Shown: positions 27,511 to 38,020 of the stretch, one piece after another
Layout of the letters: each line of letters starts with the position of its first letter
How positions within the stretch are numbered: the stretch's first letter is position 1
Assembly (NCBI GenBank): GCA_902779445.1
Contig: CACZBM010000022.1
Location: 1-64,000 of the forward strand
Length of the DNA: 64,000 nucleotides
Reading direction: 5' to 3'
DNA from: an uncultured Lachnospiraceae bacterium
GTDB lineage: Bacteria > Bacillota > Clostridia > Lachnospirales > Lachnospiraceae
Made by a program: the position numbers and the translations under genes
Notes under the pieces: generated by a model
Databases searched by the model: none
What the model was told of the DNA's origin: nothing
What the model saw: the letters and a program-made list of their open reading frames with translations, nothing else

Positions 27511-28017
27511 ATGGAATTACAAATACTTTATTCCATACCACATAACGGCTGGCTTGACATGTTTTTTGTCGGTCTGACAAAGCTGATCGGTTCATATGCG
27601 CAGATATGGGTCGCTATAGGGCTGATACTGCTTATCTTCAGGAAGACCCGGAAAGCAGGTGCAGCAGTTTTGATATCTTATGTGGGAGTTCTGGTATTAG
27701 GACATCTGATCCTGAAACCGCTTATAGCCAGACCGCGTCCGTGCCAGATAGATCTGGATTTTCCTCTGCTGTTAGAACGGCCGGCGAGTTCATCATTTCC
27801 TTCTTTACATTCGGCCTTTAGCTTTGGGGCAGCTACTGCGATCTTTATGAATTACAGGAAGGCAGGCATATTGGCATTGGCCGTTGCTGCCCTTATTGCA
27901 TTCAGCAGATTGTACCTTTTCATGCATTTCCCTACCGACGTATTATTCGGGATCGTTTTTGGGATAATTACTGGATATGCAGCTGTAAAGCTGAGCAAAA
28001 GATTGTTTAATGATTAA
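27511..28017 (+). CDS. PAP2-family membrane phosphatase
   Basis: 168 residues with about five membrane helices and the three phosphatase motifs: KPLIARPRP, PSLHSAF, and SRLYLFMHFPTDV with the catalytic His. These enzymes remove phosphate from lipid pyrophosphates or phosphatidate. GGGGGAT precedes the ATG. It follows the YbjN-like gene in the same direction. Confidence 0.88.
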   Translation: MELQILYSIPHNGWLDMFFVGLTKLIGSYAQIWVAIGLILLIFRKTRKAGAAVLISYVGVLVLGHLILKPLIARPRPCQIDLDFPLLLERPASSSFPSLHSAFSFGAATAIFMNYRKAGILALAVAALIAFSRLYLFMHFPTDVLFGIVFGIITGYAAVKLSKRLFND

Positions 28018-28037
28018 AGCACTGAAAGTCCCTCCTG

Positions 28038-28253
28038 ATGAGTCTAGATGAGCTCCATGAGCAGGTGGAAGCTGCACATCAGGAAATTGAAGAGAAAGAC
28101 CAGACCATAAATAAACAAAAGCAGACAATAAATAAACAGAATCAGACTATAAATAATCAAAGCCAGACTATAAATTCACAAGCCCAGACCATTGAGGAAC
28201 AGGCAAAGACTATAGAGTCACTGAAGATTCAGCTGGCTGAACATGGGAAATGA
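28038..28253 (+). pseudogene. Detached C-terminal fragment of an Rpn/PD-(D/E)XK family gene with expanded repeat
   Basis: 71 codons beginning DELHEQVEAAHQEIEEKDQT match residues 299-318 of the complete gene at 28751, and the end (QLAEHGK versus QLAELGK) matches too. Only the coiled-coil tail is present; the nuclease domain is missing. The seven-residue unit (QTINKQK-like) is present six times here against two in the complete gene. No ribosome site fits the ATG at 28038, so it is a relic, perhaps from a duplication that left its 3' end. Confidence 0.8.
28101..28226 (+). repeat. Six 21-bp tandem repeats encoding heptads
   Basis: Units start CAGACNATAAATAAACAAAAG at 28101 and recur every 21 bases to 28226, becoming more divergent at the 3' end. 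Each unit encodes one coiled-coil heptad. Confidence 0.85.
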
Positions 28254-28281
28254 TTTTTATACTACAACAAGAGTGGGTTTC

Positions 28282-28500
28282 GGTGTGCACGCAAGCGTTG
28301 TATTTCCGTGCTCGTGTCATGACGTAAACTTCTAAGCTCGTCCACGAAGGACTGACAAAATAGGACGCGCCCGCCTCTATTCACATCCATGTTCAATTTC
28401 GGCTAAAACGCGCATCCGTGCGCGTTTTGCGCTGTTGGTTCAGACTCACTAAGAAGTTACGTCAGGACCTGCGCGCGCAAATCCAACGCTTGTGTTTCCA
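28282..28500. other. CpG-rich inverted-repeat element, possible structured RNA
   Basis: The left arm (about 28286-28337: GCACGCAAGCGTTG...CATGACGTAAACTTCTAAG) is the imperfect reverse complement of the right arm (about 28447-28492: CTAAGAAGTTACGTCAGGAC...CCAACGCTTGTG). Between them is a perfect 10-bp hairpin with a TCCG loop (28405-28428, AAAACGCGCA/TGCGCGTTTT). The stretch is much richer in CG dinucleotides than its surroundings and has no convincing ORF. From 28501 to 28750 I see only the leader of the next gene. Confidence 0.5.
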
Positions 28501-28750
28501 CCGACGATTCCAGGACGCAGAGTTGCAGGCGTATTTCGTCACAAAACAAAGACAGTGAGCGTAATCTGCCCTGCATATGCTGCCTGAAGATCATGGGTTG
28601 AAAAGCAGTGGAAAAAATCATTGTAAGGCATTGCATTTTATATTCATTTCTGATAGATTATCTTCATTCCTGACAGGGATCATTCCTGTCATTGATTCTT
28701 TGGCAGATCGCCATAATCCACTTTTATAACACTTCATAAGGAGGACAAGC

Positions 28751-29770
28751 ATGTCTGATAATCATGTCATTGATCATTCAGATCAGAAACTCATTGAACA
28801 GGCTCTCGGAAAGAGGGTATCCCGGGGTAAGATCACTTCAGATATTGATCGGGATCCGGAAACAAAGAAGATTTTTGATACTTTTTCGCCGGAGGATCAG
28901 GAAAAGATAATAGCATTTCTTGCAGGCGAACGCACGCTGCAGATACTGTGTGACAGCTTCTTTAAGAAGATACTGGATCCGATCGTAACGCGGGATAGAG
29001 TGGAATCTCTCCTCTCCGCCATATATGGTGAAAAAGTAGAGATAGTGGAAGTCCTTCCGAAAGAAGGAATAGTGATCTCTGACGGCGGAAGCCAGGTAAT
29101 AATGGATATCATAGTCCGCCTAAGTGACGGATCGTATACAACAGTTGAAATGCAGCGGCTTGGGTATCTCTTTCCGGGTGAAAGGACAAGCTGCTACCTA
29201 TCGGATATGATGATGAGGCAGTATCAGAAAGTGAGGAGTGATAAAGGGAAGAAATTCAGTTATAAAGACATTAATAACGTAAATCTCATTGTTATCATGG
29301 AAGAAAGCAGTAAAGAATTTAAGGCTGTGGCACCGGAATATATCCACAGGAGAGAGACATCCTTTGACAGCGGAGCAAAGGTTAAAAACCTTGAAAACGT
29401 GACTTACATATCCCTTGACACCTTCAAGGAAAAGAATCAGAATAAAATAGGAACCGAGCTTGATGCGTGGCTCACTTTCTTTACTGCGGAGAGACCGGAG
29501 GATGTCCTGAAACTAATAAACAGCCATCCGGAATTCCTTCCCATGTATAAGGAGATAACAGAGTTTCGTAAAGACCCTGTGGAGGTGATAGGCATGTTTT
29601 CAGAAGAATTAAGAATACTTGACCGGAATACCACGAAATACATGATAGATGAGTTACATGAGCAGGTGGAAGCAGCACATCAGGAAATTGAAGAGAAAGA
29701 CCAGACTATTGAAGAACTGACAAAGACCATAGAGCTACTAAATATGCAGCTGGCTGAACTAGGTAAGTGA
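28751..29770 (+). CDS. Rpn family recombination-promoting nuclease / PD-(D/E)XK transposase
   Basis: 339 residues. The nuclease core is IMDIIVRLSDGSYTTVEMQR (about residues 116-135), where the Asp and the E-x-Q motif fit PD-(D/E)XK family 2. Further family blocks are YLSDMMMRQYQKV, LENVTYISLD and a trailing coiled coil. A good ribosome site (AAGGAGG) precedes the ATG. Members of this family cut DNA and promote recombination, and they spread as multicopy families in gut clostridia. A fragment of the same gene lies upstream at 28038, and other members are at 42389 and 43480. Confidence 0.85.
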   Translation: MSDNHVIDHSDQKLIEQALGKRVSRGKITSDIDRDPETKKIFDTFSPEDQEKIIAFLAGERTLQILCDSFFKKILDPIVTRDRVESLLSAIYGEKVEIVEVLPKEGIVISDGGSQVIMDIIVRLSDGSYTTVEMQRLGYLFPGERTSCYLSDMMMRQYQKVRSDKGKKFSYKDINNVNLIVIMEESSKEFKAVAPEYIHRRETSFDSGAKVKNLENVTYISLDTFKEKNQNKIGTELDAWLTFFTAERPEDVLKLINSHPEFLPMYKEITEFRKDPVEVIGMFSEELRILDRNTTKYMIDELHEQVEAAHQEIEEKDQTIEELTKTIELLNMQLAELGK

Positions 29771-29910
29771 TTTATATAGTTTTGATCCGTTCCCGATCCA
29801 GATTCGGGCTCCGGTGGGATATTGACTTCTGTGTTGCAGGGTAAGTGACGGTAGGATACAAATCTGTGGCAGATTTTTGTAAGATGTGATAAACTGAATT
29901 GGATATTTAT

Positions 29911-29950
29911 AGAAAACGACAAACAACTACTATTTGTCGTTTTCTTTGAT
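29911..29950 (+). terminator. Terminator after the Rpn-family gene
   Basis: AGAAAACGACAAA (29911-29923) pairs perfectly with TTTGTCGTTTTCT (29933-29945), 13 bp, loop of nine, followed by a T-containing tail. The symmetry allows it to work in both directions. Confidence 0.75.
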
Positions 29951-30002
29951 ACAGTAGATAATGCGTTATTGCTACGATACTTTAGAAATTTAACTTTTTG
30001 TT

Positions 30003-33000
30003 ATGGGTTCTGACGAAAGCTATCTTGACTCCCTGCTCAGGTCAGTTTCTGAGCCGGGAACAAAATATCATAGAGAGAATGAAGAACTGTCTGTAGAAGA
30101 GGAACTGAATCCGGCTCCTCTTCTTGGTGAGCATGGACATATGAAGAGCCAGGAAGAAATAGAGGCCATGCTCATGGCTGCCGGCGGAAAGAGTGCCACG
30201 GCAGAGGAAATATCAGCTTTTGAACATCATGTTGAAGAGCCGGGGACTATTCCGGATGTCATTCCGGAACCTGAAGCGGCGCCGGAAGTTGAGATAGTAC
30301 CTGAAATTGATGCATCTCCTGAAATTGAGGCAGCACCTGAAGCTGAACCGATACCAGGGTTGGGGCTTGATGTGGAACCTGAGCCCGAACCCGTGACAGA
30401 GTTGGGTCTTGATGTAGAGCCTGAACCTGAGCCGGTACCTGAGATTGGGCTTGATGTAGAGCCAGAACCGATACCTGAGCTCGGTCTTGATATAGAGGCT
30501 GAACCCGAACCGGTACCTGAGTTGGGTCTTGATGTAGAGCCTGAACCCGAACCGGTACCAGAGCTGGGTCTTGATATAGAACCTGAACCTGAACCCGTAC
30601 CAGAGCTAGGGCTTGATGTAGAAGCTGAACCCGTACCGGAGCTCGAACTTGATGTAGAGGCTGAACCCGTACCGGAGCTAGGGTTTGATGTAGAGGCTGA
30701 ACCTGAACCCGTACCAGAGCTAGGGTTTGATGTAGAGGCTGAACCTGAACCCGTACCAGAGCTAGGGCTTGATGTAGAAGCTGAACCCGTACCGGAGCTC
30801 GAACTTGATGTAGAGGCTGAACCTGAGCCAGTACCAGAGCTAGGGCTTGATGTAGAAGCTGAACCCGTACCGGAGCTCGAACTTGATGTAGAGCCTGAAC
30901 CTGAGCCAGTACCGGAGCTTGAATTTGATGTAGAACCTGAGCCAACCGCGGAGGTTTCCGAAGAACCCCTTCCGGATCTTGATGAATTAGCTTCCCCTGA
31001 AGAAATAGAGGCAATGTTTGCGGCTGAGATCGATGGCGCGATGGGTGAGCCTGTGCCTGAATCTGAGCCGGAACCTGTTCCTGAAATAGAACCCGAACCG
31101 GAACCCGAAGCAGCGCCTGAGATAGCTCCTGTATCGGATGATCCGAATCATGTGATGACTCCGGAAGAGATAGAGGCGATGATGGCAGCAGCAGGCGGAG
31201 ATACGCCCGCAGAAGAACCTGCGCCTGAACCTGAACCGGAGCCGGTGCCCGAACTTGAAATAGAACCCGAGCCGGAGCCTGAGGCGGCGCCCGAACCCGA
31301 GGCAGCACCTGAGATCGCGCCTGTGTCGGATGATCCTAATCACGTGATGACTCCGGAAGAGATAGAGGCGATGATAGCGGCGGCAGGCGGAGATGCGCCC
31401 GCAGAAGAGCCAGCACCGGAATCCGAACCGGAGCCCACGCCCGAACTTGAAATAGAACCCGAACCGGAGCCGGTGCCCGAACTTGAAATAGAACCCGAGC
31501 CAGAGCTTGAACCTGCGCCTGAACCCGAGGCAGCGCCCGAGATCGCGCCTGTGTCGGATGATCCGAACCATGTGATGACGCCGGAAGAAATAGAGGCAAT
31601 GATAGCGGCGGCAGGTAGAGATGTGCCCGCAGAAGAGCCTGCGCCGGAACCTGAACCGGAGCTTGCACCTGAACTTGAAATAGAACCCGAGCCAGAGCTT
31701 GAGCCTGCACCGGAACCCGAGGCAGCGCCTGAGATCGCGCCTGTATCGGACGATCCTAATCACGTGATGACTCCGGAAGAGATAGAGGCGATGATAGCGG
31801 CGGCAGGCGGAGATGCACCCGCAGAAGAACCTGCACCGGTGTCGGACGATCCGAACCATGTGATGACGCCGGAAGAGATAGAGGCGATGATAGCGGCGGC
31901 AGGCGGAGATGCGCCCGCAGAAGAGCCAGCACCGGAGCCCGAACTTGAAATAGAACCCGAGCCGGAGCCTGAGGCGGCACCTGAACCCGAGGCAGCGCCT
32001 GAGATTGCACCTGTATCGGATGATCCGAATCACGTGATGACTCCGGAAGAGATAGAGGCACTCCTGTCCGGAGGCAGCCTTCCGGCAGAGGAGCCGGCAC
32101 CTGAACCGGAGCCTGAGGCAGTACCTGAGCTCGAATTAGAGCCGGAACCTGAGGCAGCCCCTGAACTTGAATTAGAACCTGCTCCCGAACTGGAATTAGA
32201 ACCGGAAGCAGGAGAAGAGCCTGCGGCAGAAGCAGGTGGTGATATGTCTGCGGACGAGATCGCAGATCTCCTTGGCGCGATCCCCGAGCTTGGAGAAGAA
32301 GCTGCATCTGACGAGGGACCGAAGGAGACCACTGCAGAGGATCTCCTTGCAGATATAGCAGCTACAGAAGATAAAGATGTAACAGATCTTATAGACGAGA
32401 TTCCTCAGGATGATGAGTTATCCGAGATCAGCGACCTCTTAAAGAAAAACGACAGCAATGAAATGGTCGATGATGAGCTCATGAGTATGCTTGGAGCCGG
32501 AGATGAAGAAGATTCAGCTGAACCGGCTGAAGCAGGGGGCGAAGAGGAACCGGGAACAGAAAAGAAGAAAAAGAAAAAGAAGAAAAAAGGCGGACTCTTC
32601 GGAATACTCGGTCTTTTCGGAGGAAAAGATGACGAGGATGATGAGGAAGAGGAAGGCAATAAGCCGGAAGAAGGTGCTGACGGCGTAATCGTTGACACTA
32701 TGGAGCTTAGTGCCGAAGGAGCTGCATCCGGAAGCGGTGAAAAGAAAGCGGCAAAAGGAAGTAAAGAGAAAAAGCCGGGATTCCTCCAGAAGATAATAGG
32801 CGCTCTTTTCGACTCCTCAGACGATGATGAGGACGAGGAGAATGCTAACCATACCGAAGCCACTCTTGAGAACATGCAGGTTATCAAGGAGGCTGAGGCA
32901 GAAGAAGACAGTAAGAAGAAAAAGAAAAAGGAAAAGAAGCCAAAGCCCAAGAAAGAGAAGAAGCCGAAGCCTAAAAAGCCGAAGAAGGAAAGAAAGCCGG

Positions 33001-33896
33001 TCGATGACGGACCTCCCGAAAAGAAGATCCCGAGAAAGAAGATCCTGGCAGTTGTGATATTCTTTGCTTCATTGACGGCCATGATACTTTTCTGCCTTTC
33101 AATTTTCCCCAAGGCAGGATATATCAAGGAGGGAACTGCCCAGTATCAGAGAGGTGATTATGATAATGCCTTCCGTTCAATGGCGGGATTAAAGGGACTG
33201 GATGAAGAAAGCCAGGAGATCTTTGATAATACCGTAACCATAATGTCACTTAAGCAAAAGCTTGAGTCGTTTGAAGATTACGACAAACAGGGAAAGAACC
33301 TGGAGGCTCTGAATGCTCTTATTGAAGGTGTGGCTTACTACGAAGCGCATATAGATGAAGCCCGTGAAAAAGGAATAGATGGTGACTTCACAGAGATCTA
33401 CGATAAGATCATGGCAACCCTCAGTGAAAAATTCGGTGTAGGAAACCAGCGGGCAGCTGAGCTCTCATATATTTCAGACAGGACCACATATACAATAGCT
33501 CTTATGGATATTGCTGATCCCGAATGGCGTGACCGTGTACGTGAAGAGATAATAAGCGATGAGCTGGCAGCCTTGGGAGTAGATACTACCAGCAATTATG
33601 AGAAGAATAAAAAGAGGGTGGTGTCCACTTCAGTTGAATCCTATGATCCTAGAGCCATACCTACAGAGGAGGCGGCTCCACCGTCAGACAATCCGGAGGG
33701 AGATCTCGCCGCAGATACGGGTGAGACATCTGAAGCAGGGGGAGATAATCCGGAACCTGCAGAATCATCTGAGGATGAGGAAGATAATGACGAGTCTGAG
33801 GATGAAGGATATGAAGGAGGGTCATCTGATGAAGGTGATCTCCTGTATGAATTTAATGTTTCGAGACAGCGTGACGGAACTTATTCTTCAAGATAA
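30003..33896 (+). CDS. Acidic repeat protein with multiple EIEALL-like motifs, one membrane helix and an external domain
   Basis: 1297 residues. Residues 118-310 are imperfect repeats of [14 protein letters not shown] type. Residues 330-760 hold long repeats, each with a [20 protein letters not shown] box. With related boxes at about 46, 330, 678 and 747 there are about nine copies of an E-I-E-A-hydrophobic motif. FliM and FliN/FliY N-termini carry a similar S-x-x-E-I-D-A-L-L motif, which in FliM binds CheY-P. A Lys-rich/Asp-rich stretch (about 840-1010) leads to one membrane helix ([20 protein letters not shown], about 1017-1036). About 250 outer residues follow, with a TPR-like section ([14 protein letters not shown]). 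No ribosome site is evident before the ATG at 30003. A scaffold for signalling proteins at the membrane is a reasonable guess; the function is unknown. Confidence 0.6.
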   Translation: MGSDESYLDSLLRSVSEPGTKYHRENEELSVEEELNPAPLLGEHGHMKSQEEIEAMLMAAGGKSATAEEISAFEHHVEEPGTIPDVIPEPEAAPEVEIVPEIDASPEIEAAPEAEPIPGLGLDVEPEPEPVTELGLDVEPEPEPVPEIGLDVEPEPIPELGLDIEAEPEPVPELGLDVEPEPEPVPELGLDIEPEPEPVPELGLDVEAEPVPELELDVEAEPVPELGFDVEAEPEPVPELGFDVEAEPEPVPELGLDVEAEPVPELELDVEAEPEPVPELGLDVEAEPVPELELDVEPEPEPVPELEFDVEPEPTAEVSEEPLPDLDELASPEEIEAMFAAEIDGAMGEPVPESEPEPVPEIEPEPEPEAAPEIAPVSDDPNHVMTPEEIEAMMAAAGGDTPAEEPAPEPEPEPVPELEIEPEPEPEAAPEPEAAPEIAPVSDDPNHVMTPEEIEAMIAAAGGDAPAEEPAPESEPEPTPELEIEPEPEPVPELEIEPEPELEPAPEPEAAPEIAPVSDDPNHVMTPEEIEAMIAAAGRDVPAEEPAPEPEPELAPELEIEPEPELEPAPEPEAAPEIAPVSDDPNHVMTPEEIEAMIAAAGGDAPAEEPAPVSDDPNHVMTPEEIEAMIAAAGGDAPAEEPAPEPELEIEPEPEPEAAPEPEAAPEIAPVSDDPNHVMTPEEIEALLSGGSLPAEEPAPEPEPEAVPELELEPEPEAAPELELEPAPELELEPEAGEEPAAEAGGDMSADEIADLLGAIPELGEEAASDEGPKETTAEDLLADIAATEDKDVTDLIDEIPQDDELSEISDLLKKNDSNEMVDDELMSMLGAGDEEDSAEPAEAGGEEEPGTEKKKKKKKKKGGLFGILGLFGGKDDEDDEEEEGNKPEEGADGVIVDTMELSAEGAASGSGEKKAAKGSKEKKPGFLQKIIGALFDSSDDDEDEENANHTEATLENMQVIKEAEAEEDSKKKKKKEKKPKPKKEKKPKPKKPKKERKPVDDGPPEKKIPRKKILAVVIFFASLTAMILFCLSIFPKAGYIKEGTAQYQRGDYDNAFRSMAGLKGLDEESQEIFDNTVTIMSLKQKLESFEDYDKQGKNLEALNALIEGVAYYEAHIDEAREKGIDGDFTEIYDKIMATLSEKFGVGNQRAAELSYISDRTTYTIALMDIADPEWRDRVREEIISDELAALGVDTTSNYEKNKKRVVSTSVESYDPRAIPTEEAAPPSDNPEGDLAADTGETSEAGGDNPEPAESSEDEEDNDESEDEGYEGGSSDEGDLLYEFNVSRQRDGTYSSR

Positions 33897-33913
33897 TATA
33901 AAGGAAATGATAA

Positions 33914-34522
33914 ATGGTAGCCATTATTGACTATGATGCGGGAAATATCAGGAGTGTGGAAAAGGCGGTGATCAGCAGGGGTGCTGATGCCGTCTGCACT
34001 CGTGATCCCGGAACGATCAGTAAAGCGGATCATGTGATACTCCCCGGTGTAGGCGCCTTTGGAGACGCTATGGGGAAATTAGATAATTACGGTCTCATAC
34101 CGGTTATTAAAGAGATAATTCAAAGGGGTATTCCATTTCTCGGGATATGCCTGGGAGAGCAGTTATTATTCGAAAGAAGCGAAGAGTCTCCGGGGGTAGA
34201 GGGGCTCGGCATACTAAAGGGTGAAGTCAGAAAGTTTTCCGGAAAAGAGGGGTTGAAGGTTCCGAATATTGGATGGAATTCCATCGAGCTCCAAAGTGAC
34301 GGAAAACTTTTTAATGGGATCAAAAACGGATCCTTCGTATATTTCGTACACTCATACTATGTGCATGCTTTTGACAGGGAGATAGTTACGGCAACTATTG
34401 ATTACGGAGAAACCGTTGATGCTGCTGTTGAGAAGGGTAATGTTTTTGCTACCCAGTTCCATCCTGAGAAGAGTTCCGACTGCGGAATGAAGATACTGGA
34501 GAATTTTCTGAATGTACACTAA
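33914..34522 (+). CDS. hisH: HisH, imidazole glycerol phosphate synthase glutaminase subunit
   Basis: 202 residues, class I glutamine amidotransferase. The nucleophile Cys is in [10 protein letters not shown] and the His-Glu pair in FHPEKSS. It supplies ammonia to HisF for the fifth step of histidine synthesis. The end overlaps hisF by 11 bases. The usual his operon genes are not adjacent, so hisHF stands apart from the rest of the pathway here. AAGGA precedes the ATG. Confidence 0.95.
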   Translation: MVAIIDYDAGNIRSVEKAVISRGADAVCTRDPGTISKADHVILPGVGAFGDAMGKLDNYGLIPVIKEIIQRGIPFLGICLGEQLLFERSEESPGVEGLGILKGEVRKFSGKEGLKVPNIGWNSIELQSDGKLFNGIKNGSFVYFVHSYYVHAFDREIVTATIDYGETVDAAVEKGNVFATQFHPEKSSDCGMKILENFLNVH

Positions 34523-35279
34523 GCGCATTATTCCATGCCTGGATATAAACGACGGAAGAGTCGTAAAGGGCGTAAACTTTATAAACTTAAGAGATGCGGG
34601 AGATCCGGTGGAAGTAGCTAAAGCCTATGATAAAGAAGGGGCTGATGAGGTGGTGTTTCTGGATATCACTGCATCAAGCGATCACAGAAAGACTGTTGTG
34701 GATCTTGTCAGAAAAGTGGCGGAACAGCTGTTTATCCCATTTACTGTAGGCGGCGGGATTCGAACCGTTGATGATTTTAAAGAGGTTTTAAGAGAAGGCG
34801 CAGATAAGGTTGCTGTTAATTCCGCAGCCATAAACAATCCAGCGCTTATAAGTGAGGCTGCTGAAAAGTTTGGCCGCCAGTGCGTGGTGCTCGCCATGGA
34901 TGCAAAAAGGAAGGCAGATGGAAGTGGCTGGACCGTATATAAGAACGGCGGAAGGGTTGACGTGGGTCTGGATGCCGTTGAATGGGCTAAGAAAGCAGAA
35001 AGCCTGGGAGCAGGAGAGATCCTCTTAACCAGTATGGATGCGGATGGTACAAAGGCAGGATATGATCTCGAACTCACGAGAGCAATAGCGGATGAAGTAA
35101 AGATACCGGTAATAGCATCGGGCGGTGCCGGAAAGTGCGAACACTTCCTCGATGCATTGACCAAAGGCCATGCAGAAGCTGCCCTTGCCGCATCACTCTT
35201 TCATTATAAAGAGCTGTCCATTTCCGAGGTAAAGGAATTCCTGAAAGAAAAGGGAGTGAACGTAAGATGCCGGGAATAA
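34512..35279 (+). CDS. hisF: HisF, imidazole glycerol phosphate synthase cyclase subunit
   Basis: 255 residues, a TIM barrel with the two catalytic Asp residues ([24 protein letters not shown]) and phosphate-binding loops (VGGGIR; ASGGAG). It joins PRFAR with ammonia from HisH to make IGP and AICAR, the latter feeding into purine synthesis, encoded just downstream. It overlaps hisH and ung. Confidence 0.96.
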   Translation: MYTKRIIPCLDINDGRVVKGVNFINLRDAGDPVEVAKAYDKEGADEVVFLDITASSDHRKTVVDLVRKVAEQLFIPFTVGGGIRTVDDFKEVLREGADKVAVNSAAINNPALISEAAEKFGRQCVVLAMDAKRKADGSGWTVYKNGGRVDVGLDAVEWAKKAESLGAGEILLTSMDADGTKAGYDLELTRAIADEVKIPVIASGGAGKCEHFLDALTKGHAEAALAASLFHYKELSISEVKEFLKEKGVNVRCRE

Positions 35280-35956
35280 ATAACGACTGGCTTCCGGTAT
35301 TACAGAAGGAATTCGGGAAGCCCTACTACGCAGAACTATATAAATTTATTAAAGAAGAATATCAGAGTAAGAAGATATTTCCTCCTTCGGGGGACATTTT
35401 TAACGCATTTCATTTCACACCTTATTCAAAGGTGAAGGTAGTAATACTGGGGCAGGACCCCTATCATAATGACCATCAGGCCCACGGGCTTGCTTTTTCT
35501 GTTTTACCTGAGATCGAAAAAAAGGATATTCCACCATCACTTGTAAATATTTATAAAGAACTCCGGGATGATCTGGGGCTTTATATCCCTGATAACGGAT
35601 ACCTGAAAAAATGGGCAGATCAGGGAGTCATGCTCTTAAATACGGTATTGACTGTAAGAGCGCATGAAGCCTTTTCGCATCGTATGAAAGGATGGGAAAA
35701 GTTTACGGATGAAGTGATATCAGAACTCAATAAAAAAGGTGATCCCCTGGTATTTATGCTTTGGGGGCGTCCGGCCAGGGAGAAAAAAGCAATGCTTGAT
35801 AACCCTAAACATCTGGTACTAGAAGCGCCGCATCCAAGCCCGCTTTCTGCGAGCAGAGGATTTTTCGGATGCAGGCATTTTTCGAAATGCAATGACTTCC
35901 TTCGGGAAAACGGCATGGAACCCATAGACTGGCAGATAGAAAACATAAGGAGTTGA
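35267..35956 (+). CDS. ung: Uracil-DNA glycosylase
   Basis: 229 residues, family 1. Motif A is [18 protein letters not shown] with the catalytic Asp, and motif B is [13 protein letters not shown] with the catalytic His. It removes uracil from DNA. It overlaps the end of hisF by 13 bases. Confidence 0.97.
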   Translation: MPGINNDWLPVLQKEFGKPYYAELYKFIKEEYQSKKIFPPSGDIFNAFHFTPYSKVKVVILGQDPYHNDHQAHGLAFSVLPEIEKKDIPPSLVNIYKELRDDLGLYIPDNGYLKKWADQGVMLLNTVLTVRAHEAFSHRMKGWEKFTDEVISELNKKGDPLVFMLWGRPAREKKAMLDNPKHLVLEAPHPSPLSASRGFFGCRHFSKCNDFLRENGMEPIDWQIENIRS

Positions 35957-35974
35957 AAGGCAGAGGAGCAAAAT

Positions 35975-36688
35975 ATGAAAAAGGAAAATCTATCGGAAAC
36001 CCTGAAAAGGAACCCTTATCCCGGCCGTGGGATCGTTATCGGTGAGTCCGGTGACGGAAAGTACGCCGTATGCGGCTACTTTATCATGGGGAGAAGCGTA
36101 AACAGCAGAAACCGTGTCTTTATCGAGGAGGGAGAGGGCATTAGAACGCAGGCTTTTGATGAGTCGCTTCTATCAGATCCGTCCCTCATTATTTATGCCC
36201 CGGTTCGTGTTCTTGAGGACTACACTATTGTCACTAACGGGGATCAGACCGATACGGTGTATGAGAATATGAAAAAAGGAATGAGTTTTGAAGAATCCTT
36301 AAGGGAAAGGGAGTTCGAACCTGATGCACCGAACTATACACCGAGAATTTCAGGACTTATTAAGGTAAAGGACGGGAAATACGATTTTTCAATGTCCATC
36401 CTGAAATCCGATAACGGAGACCCTGCGCAGTGCCTTAGAAACACCTTTACTTACGACAATCCAAAGGCAGGAGAGGGTAGATTCATCCACACCTATATGG
36501 AGGACGGGGATCCCCTTCCGAGCTTTGAAGGCGAACCTGAGAGAGTGGATATAAGCGGAAATATCGATGAATTCACGGACACTGTATGGAACTCCCTTAA
36601 TGAAGACAATAAGGTTTCGCTTTTTGTGAGATTCATTGACATCAAAACCGGAAAATATGAAACCAGGATCATTAATAAGAATAAATAA
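35975..36688 (+). CDS. purO: PurO-type IMP cyclohydrolase
   Basis: 237 residues matching the archaeal-type IMP cyclohydrolase (start NPYPGRGIVIGES; YFIMGRSVNSRNRVF; later NGDQTDT). This enzyme closes FAICAR to IMP, the job of the N-terminal half of bifunctional PurH. It sits directly before a stand-alone AICAR formyltransferase gene, as in other Clostridia that split PurH into two proteins. A GAGGAG site precedes the ATG. Confidence 0.85.
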   Translation: MKKENLSETLKRNPYPGRGIVIGESGDGKYAVCGYFIMGRSVNSRNRVFIEEGEGIRTQAFDESLLSDPSLIIYAPVRVLEDYTIVTNGDQTDTVYENMKKGMSFEESLREREFEPDAPNYTPRISGLIKVKDGKYDFSMSILKSDNGDPAQCLRNTFTYDNPKAGEGRFIHTYMEDGDPLPSFEGEPERVDISGNIDEFTDTVWNSLNEDNKVSLFVRFIDIKTGKYETRIINKNK

Positions 36689-36739
36689 CCCTGTCATCCT
36701 GAGGGTGTAGGCCCGAAAGATCTCTAAGATTCTTCGCTA

Positions 36740-36865
36740 CGCTCAGAATGACACCGATTTCGCTCAGAATGCTACCGATTTCACTCAGAATGACACCGAT
36801 TTCGCTCAGAATGACACCGATTTCACTCAGAATGACACCGATTTCGCTCAGAATGCTACCAAACT
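36740..36865. repeat. Six 21-bp tandem repeats
   Basis: Units of CGCTCAGAATGACACCGATTT, alternating CGCTC/CACTC and GACACC/GCTACC, run for six copies between purO and the formyltransferase gene. The left edge (36693-36739: TCATCCTGAGGG..., AAGATTCTTCGCTACG) is a diverged copy of the dispersed palindromic repeat seen at 38021 and 57225. Confidence 0.9.
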
Positions 36866-36885
36866 AATACTAAGGAGAATATACC

Positions 36886-38006
36886 ATGCACGAATTTGAG
36901 TTAAAGTACGGATGTAACCCCAATCAGAAGCCATCAAAGGTATTTATGGAGAACGGCTCAGATCTCCCTTTTGAGGTATTAAACGGAAGACCCGGATATA
37001 TTAATCTTCTGGATGCTTTTAACGGCTGGCAGTTGGTAAAGGAATTAAAGGAGTCAACAGGCCTTCCTTCTGCTACTTCATTTAAGCATGTGTCTCCTGC
37101 CGGAGCAGCGACAGGACTGCCTCTTTCAGAAACAGAAGCAAAGATCTACTGGGTAGATGATCTTCCGGAGTTAAGCCCCCTGGCATGTGCATACGCAAGA
37201 GCAAGAGGTGCGGACAGGATGTCCTCATACGGTGACTTTATATCATTATCCGATGTCTGTGACGAGGATACCGCAAACCTCATAAAGAGAGAAGTATCTG
37301 ACGGGATAATAGCTCCCGGTTACACCGATAAAGCATTGGAGATCCTTAAAGAGAAGAAGAAGGGGAATTACTGCATATTAAAGATAGATAAGGACTATGT
37401 ACCGGAAGAGAAAGAGAAAAAACAGGTATTCGGAGTCACCTTTGAACAGGGCAGGAACAACGCTGTAATAGATGAGAAGTTTCTGGGTGAGCTGGTTACC
37501 GGGAATAAGAATGTTCCGGACAGCGCCAAGAGGGATCTCATAATTTCCCTTATCGTACTTAAATATACCCAGAGTAATTCCGTTGCCTATGCAAAGGATG
37601 GTCAGGCTATAGGTATAGGCGCAGGACAGCAGTCCAGGATCCACTGCACGAGACTTGCAGGCTTGATGAGATAAGGAGGGCAGAGAGAGACAATGCCATA
37701 GACGTTTATATGGGAAATGAGTATATGGATATACTCTCGGACGGCGCATGGCAGAAGATATTCAAGACAAAGCCCGATGTATTCACAGAAGAAGAAAAAA
37801 GAGCCTGGATCAGTAAGAATACTGATGTGGCTCTTGGTTCCGATGCATTCTTCCCCTTCGGGGACAATGTGGAAAGGGCAAAGAAAAGCGGTGTAAAATA
37901 TATCGCCCAGCCCGGAGGATCCATAAGGGACGATAATGTTATCGAGACCGCTGATAAGTACGGCATGGCAATGTACTTCACGGGGCTGAGACTATTCCAC
38001 CATTGA
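36886..38006 (+). pseudogene. Stand-alone AICAR formyltransferase (PurH C-terminal type), frameshifted by a deletion
   Basis: The first frame (36886-37674) carries the family start ([26 protein letters not shown]) and CTRLAG at its end. It then stops at TAA 37672-37674. A second frame resumes at 37662 ([18 protein letters not shown]) and runs to 38006 ([37 protein letters not shown]), the family C-terminus. In relatives about 18-20 residues (a D-K-x-W-x-L-R-Q-H-P stretch) separate CTRLAG from the D-x-I-R-R block, so about 55-60 bases seem to be missing. The enzyme carries out the formyl transfer before IMP closure. Either the strain is a purine auxotroph or this is an assembly error. Confidence 0.75.
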
Positions 38007-38020
38007 TAAGAGCGAAGCCG

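Noticed and set aside
30259..32332. Long minus-strand open frames (over 340 codons) opposite the acidic repeat protein
   Set aside because: They are mirror frames of repeats rich in GAA/CCT/GAG codons; their Arg/Gln/Leu/Pro-rich translation has no ribosome sites and no family motifs.
36740..36865. Tandem 21-bp units as a CRISPR array
   Set aside because: The units are contiguous without unique spacers and no cas genes are present.
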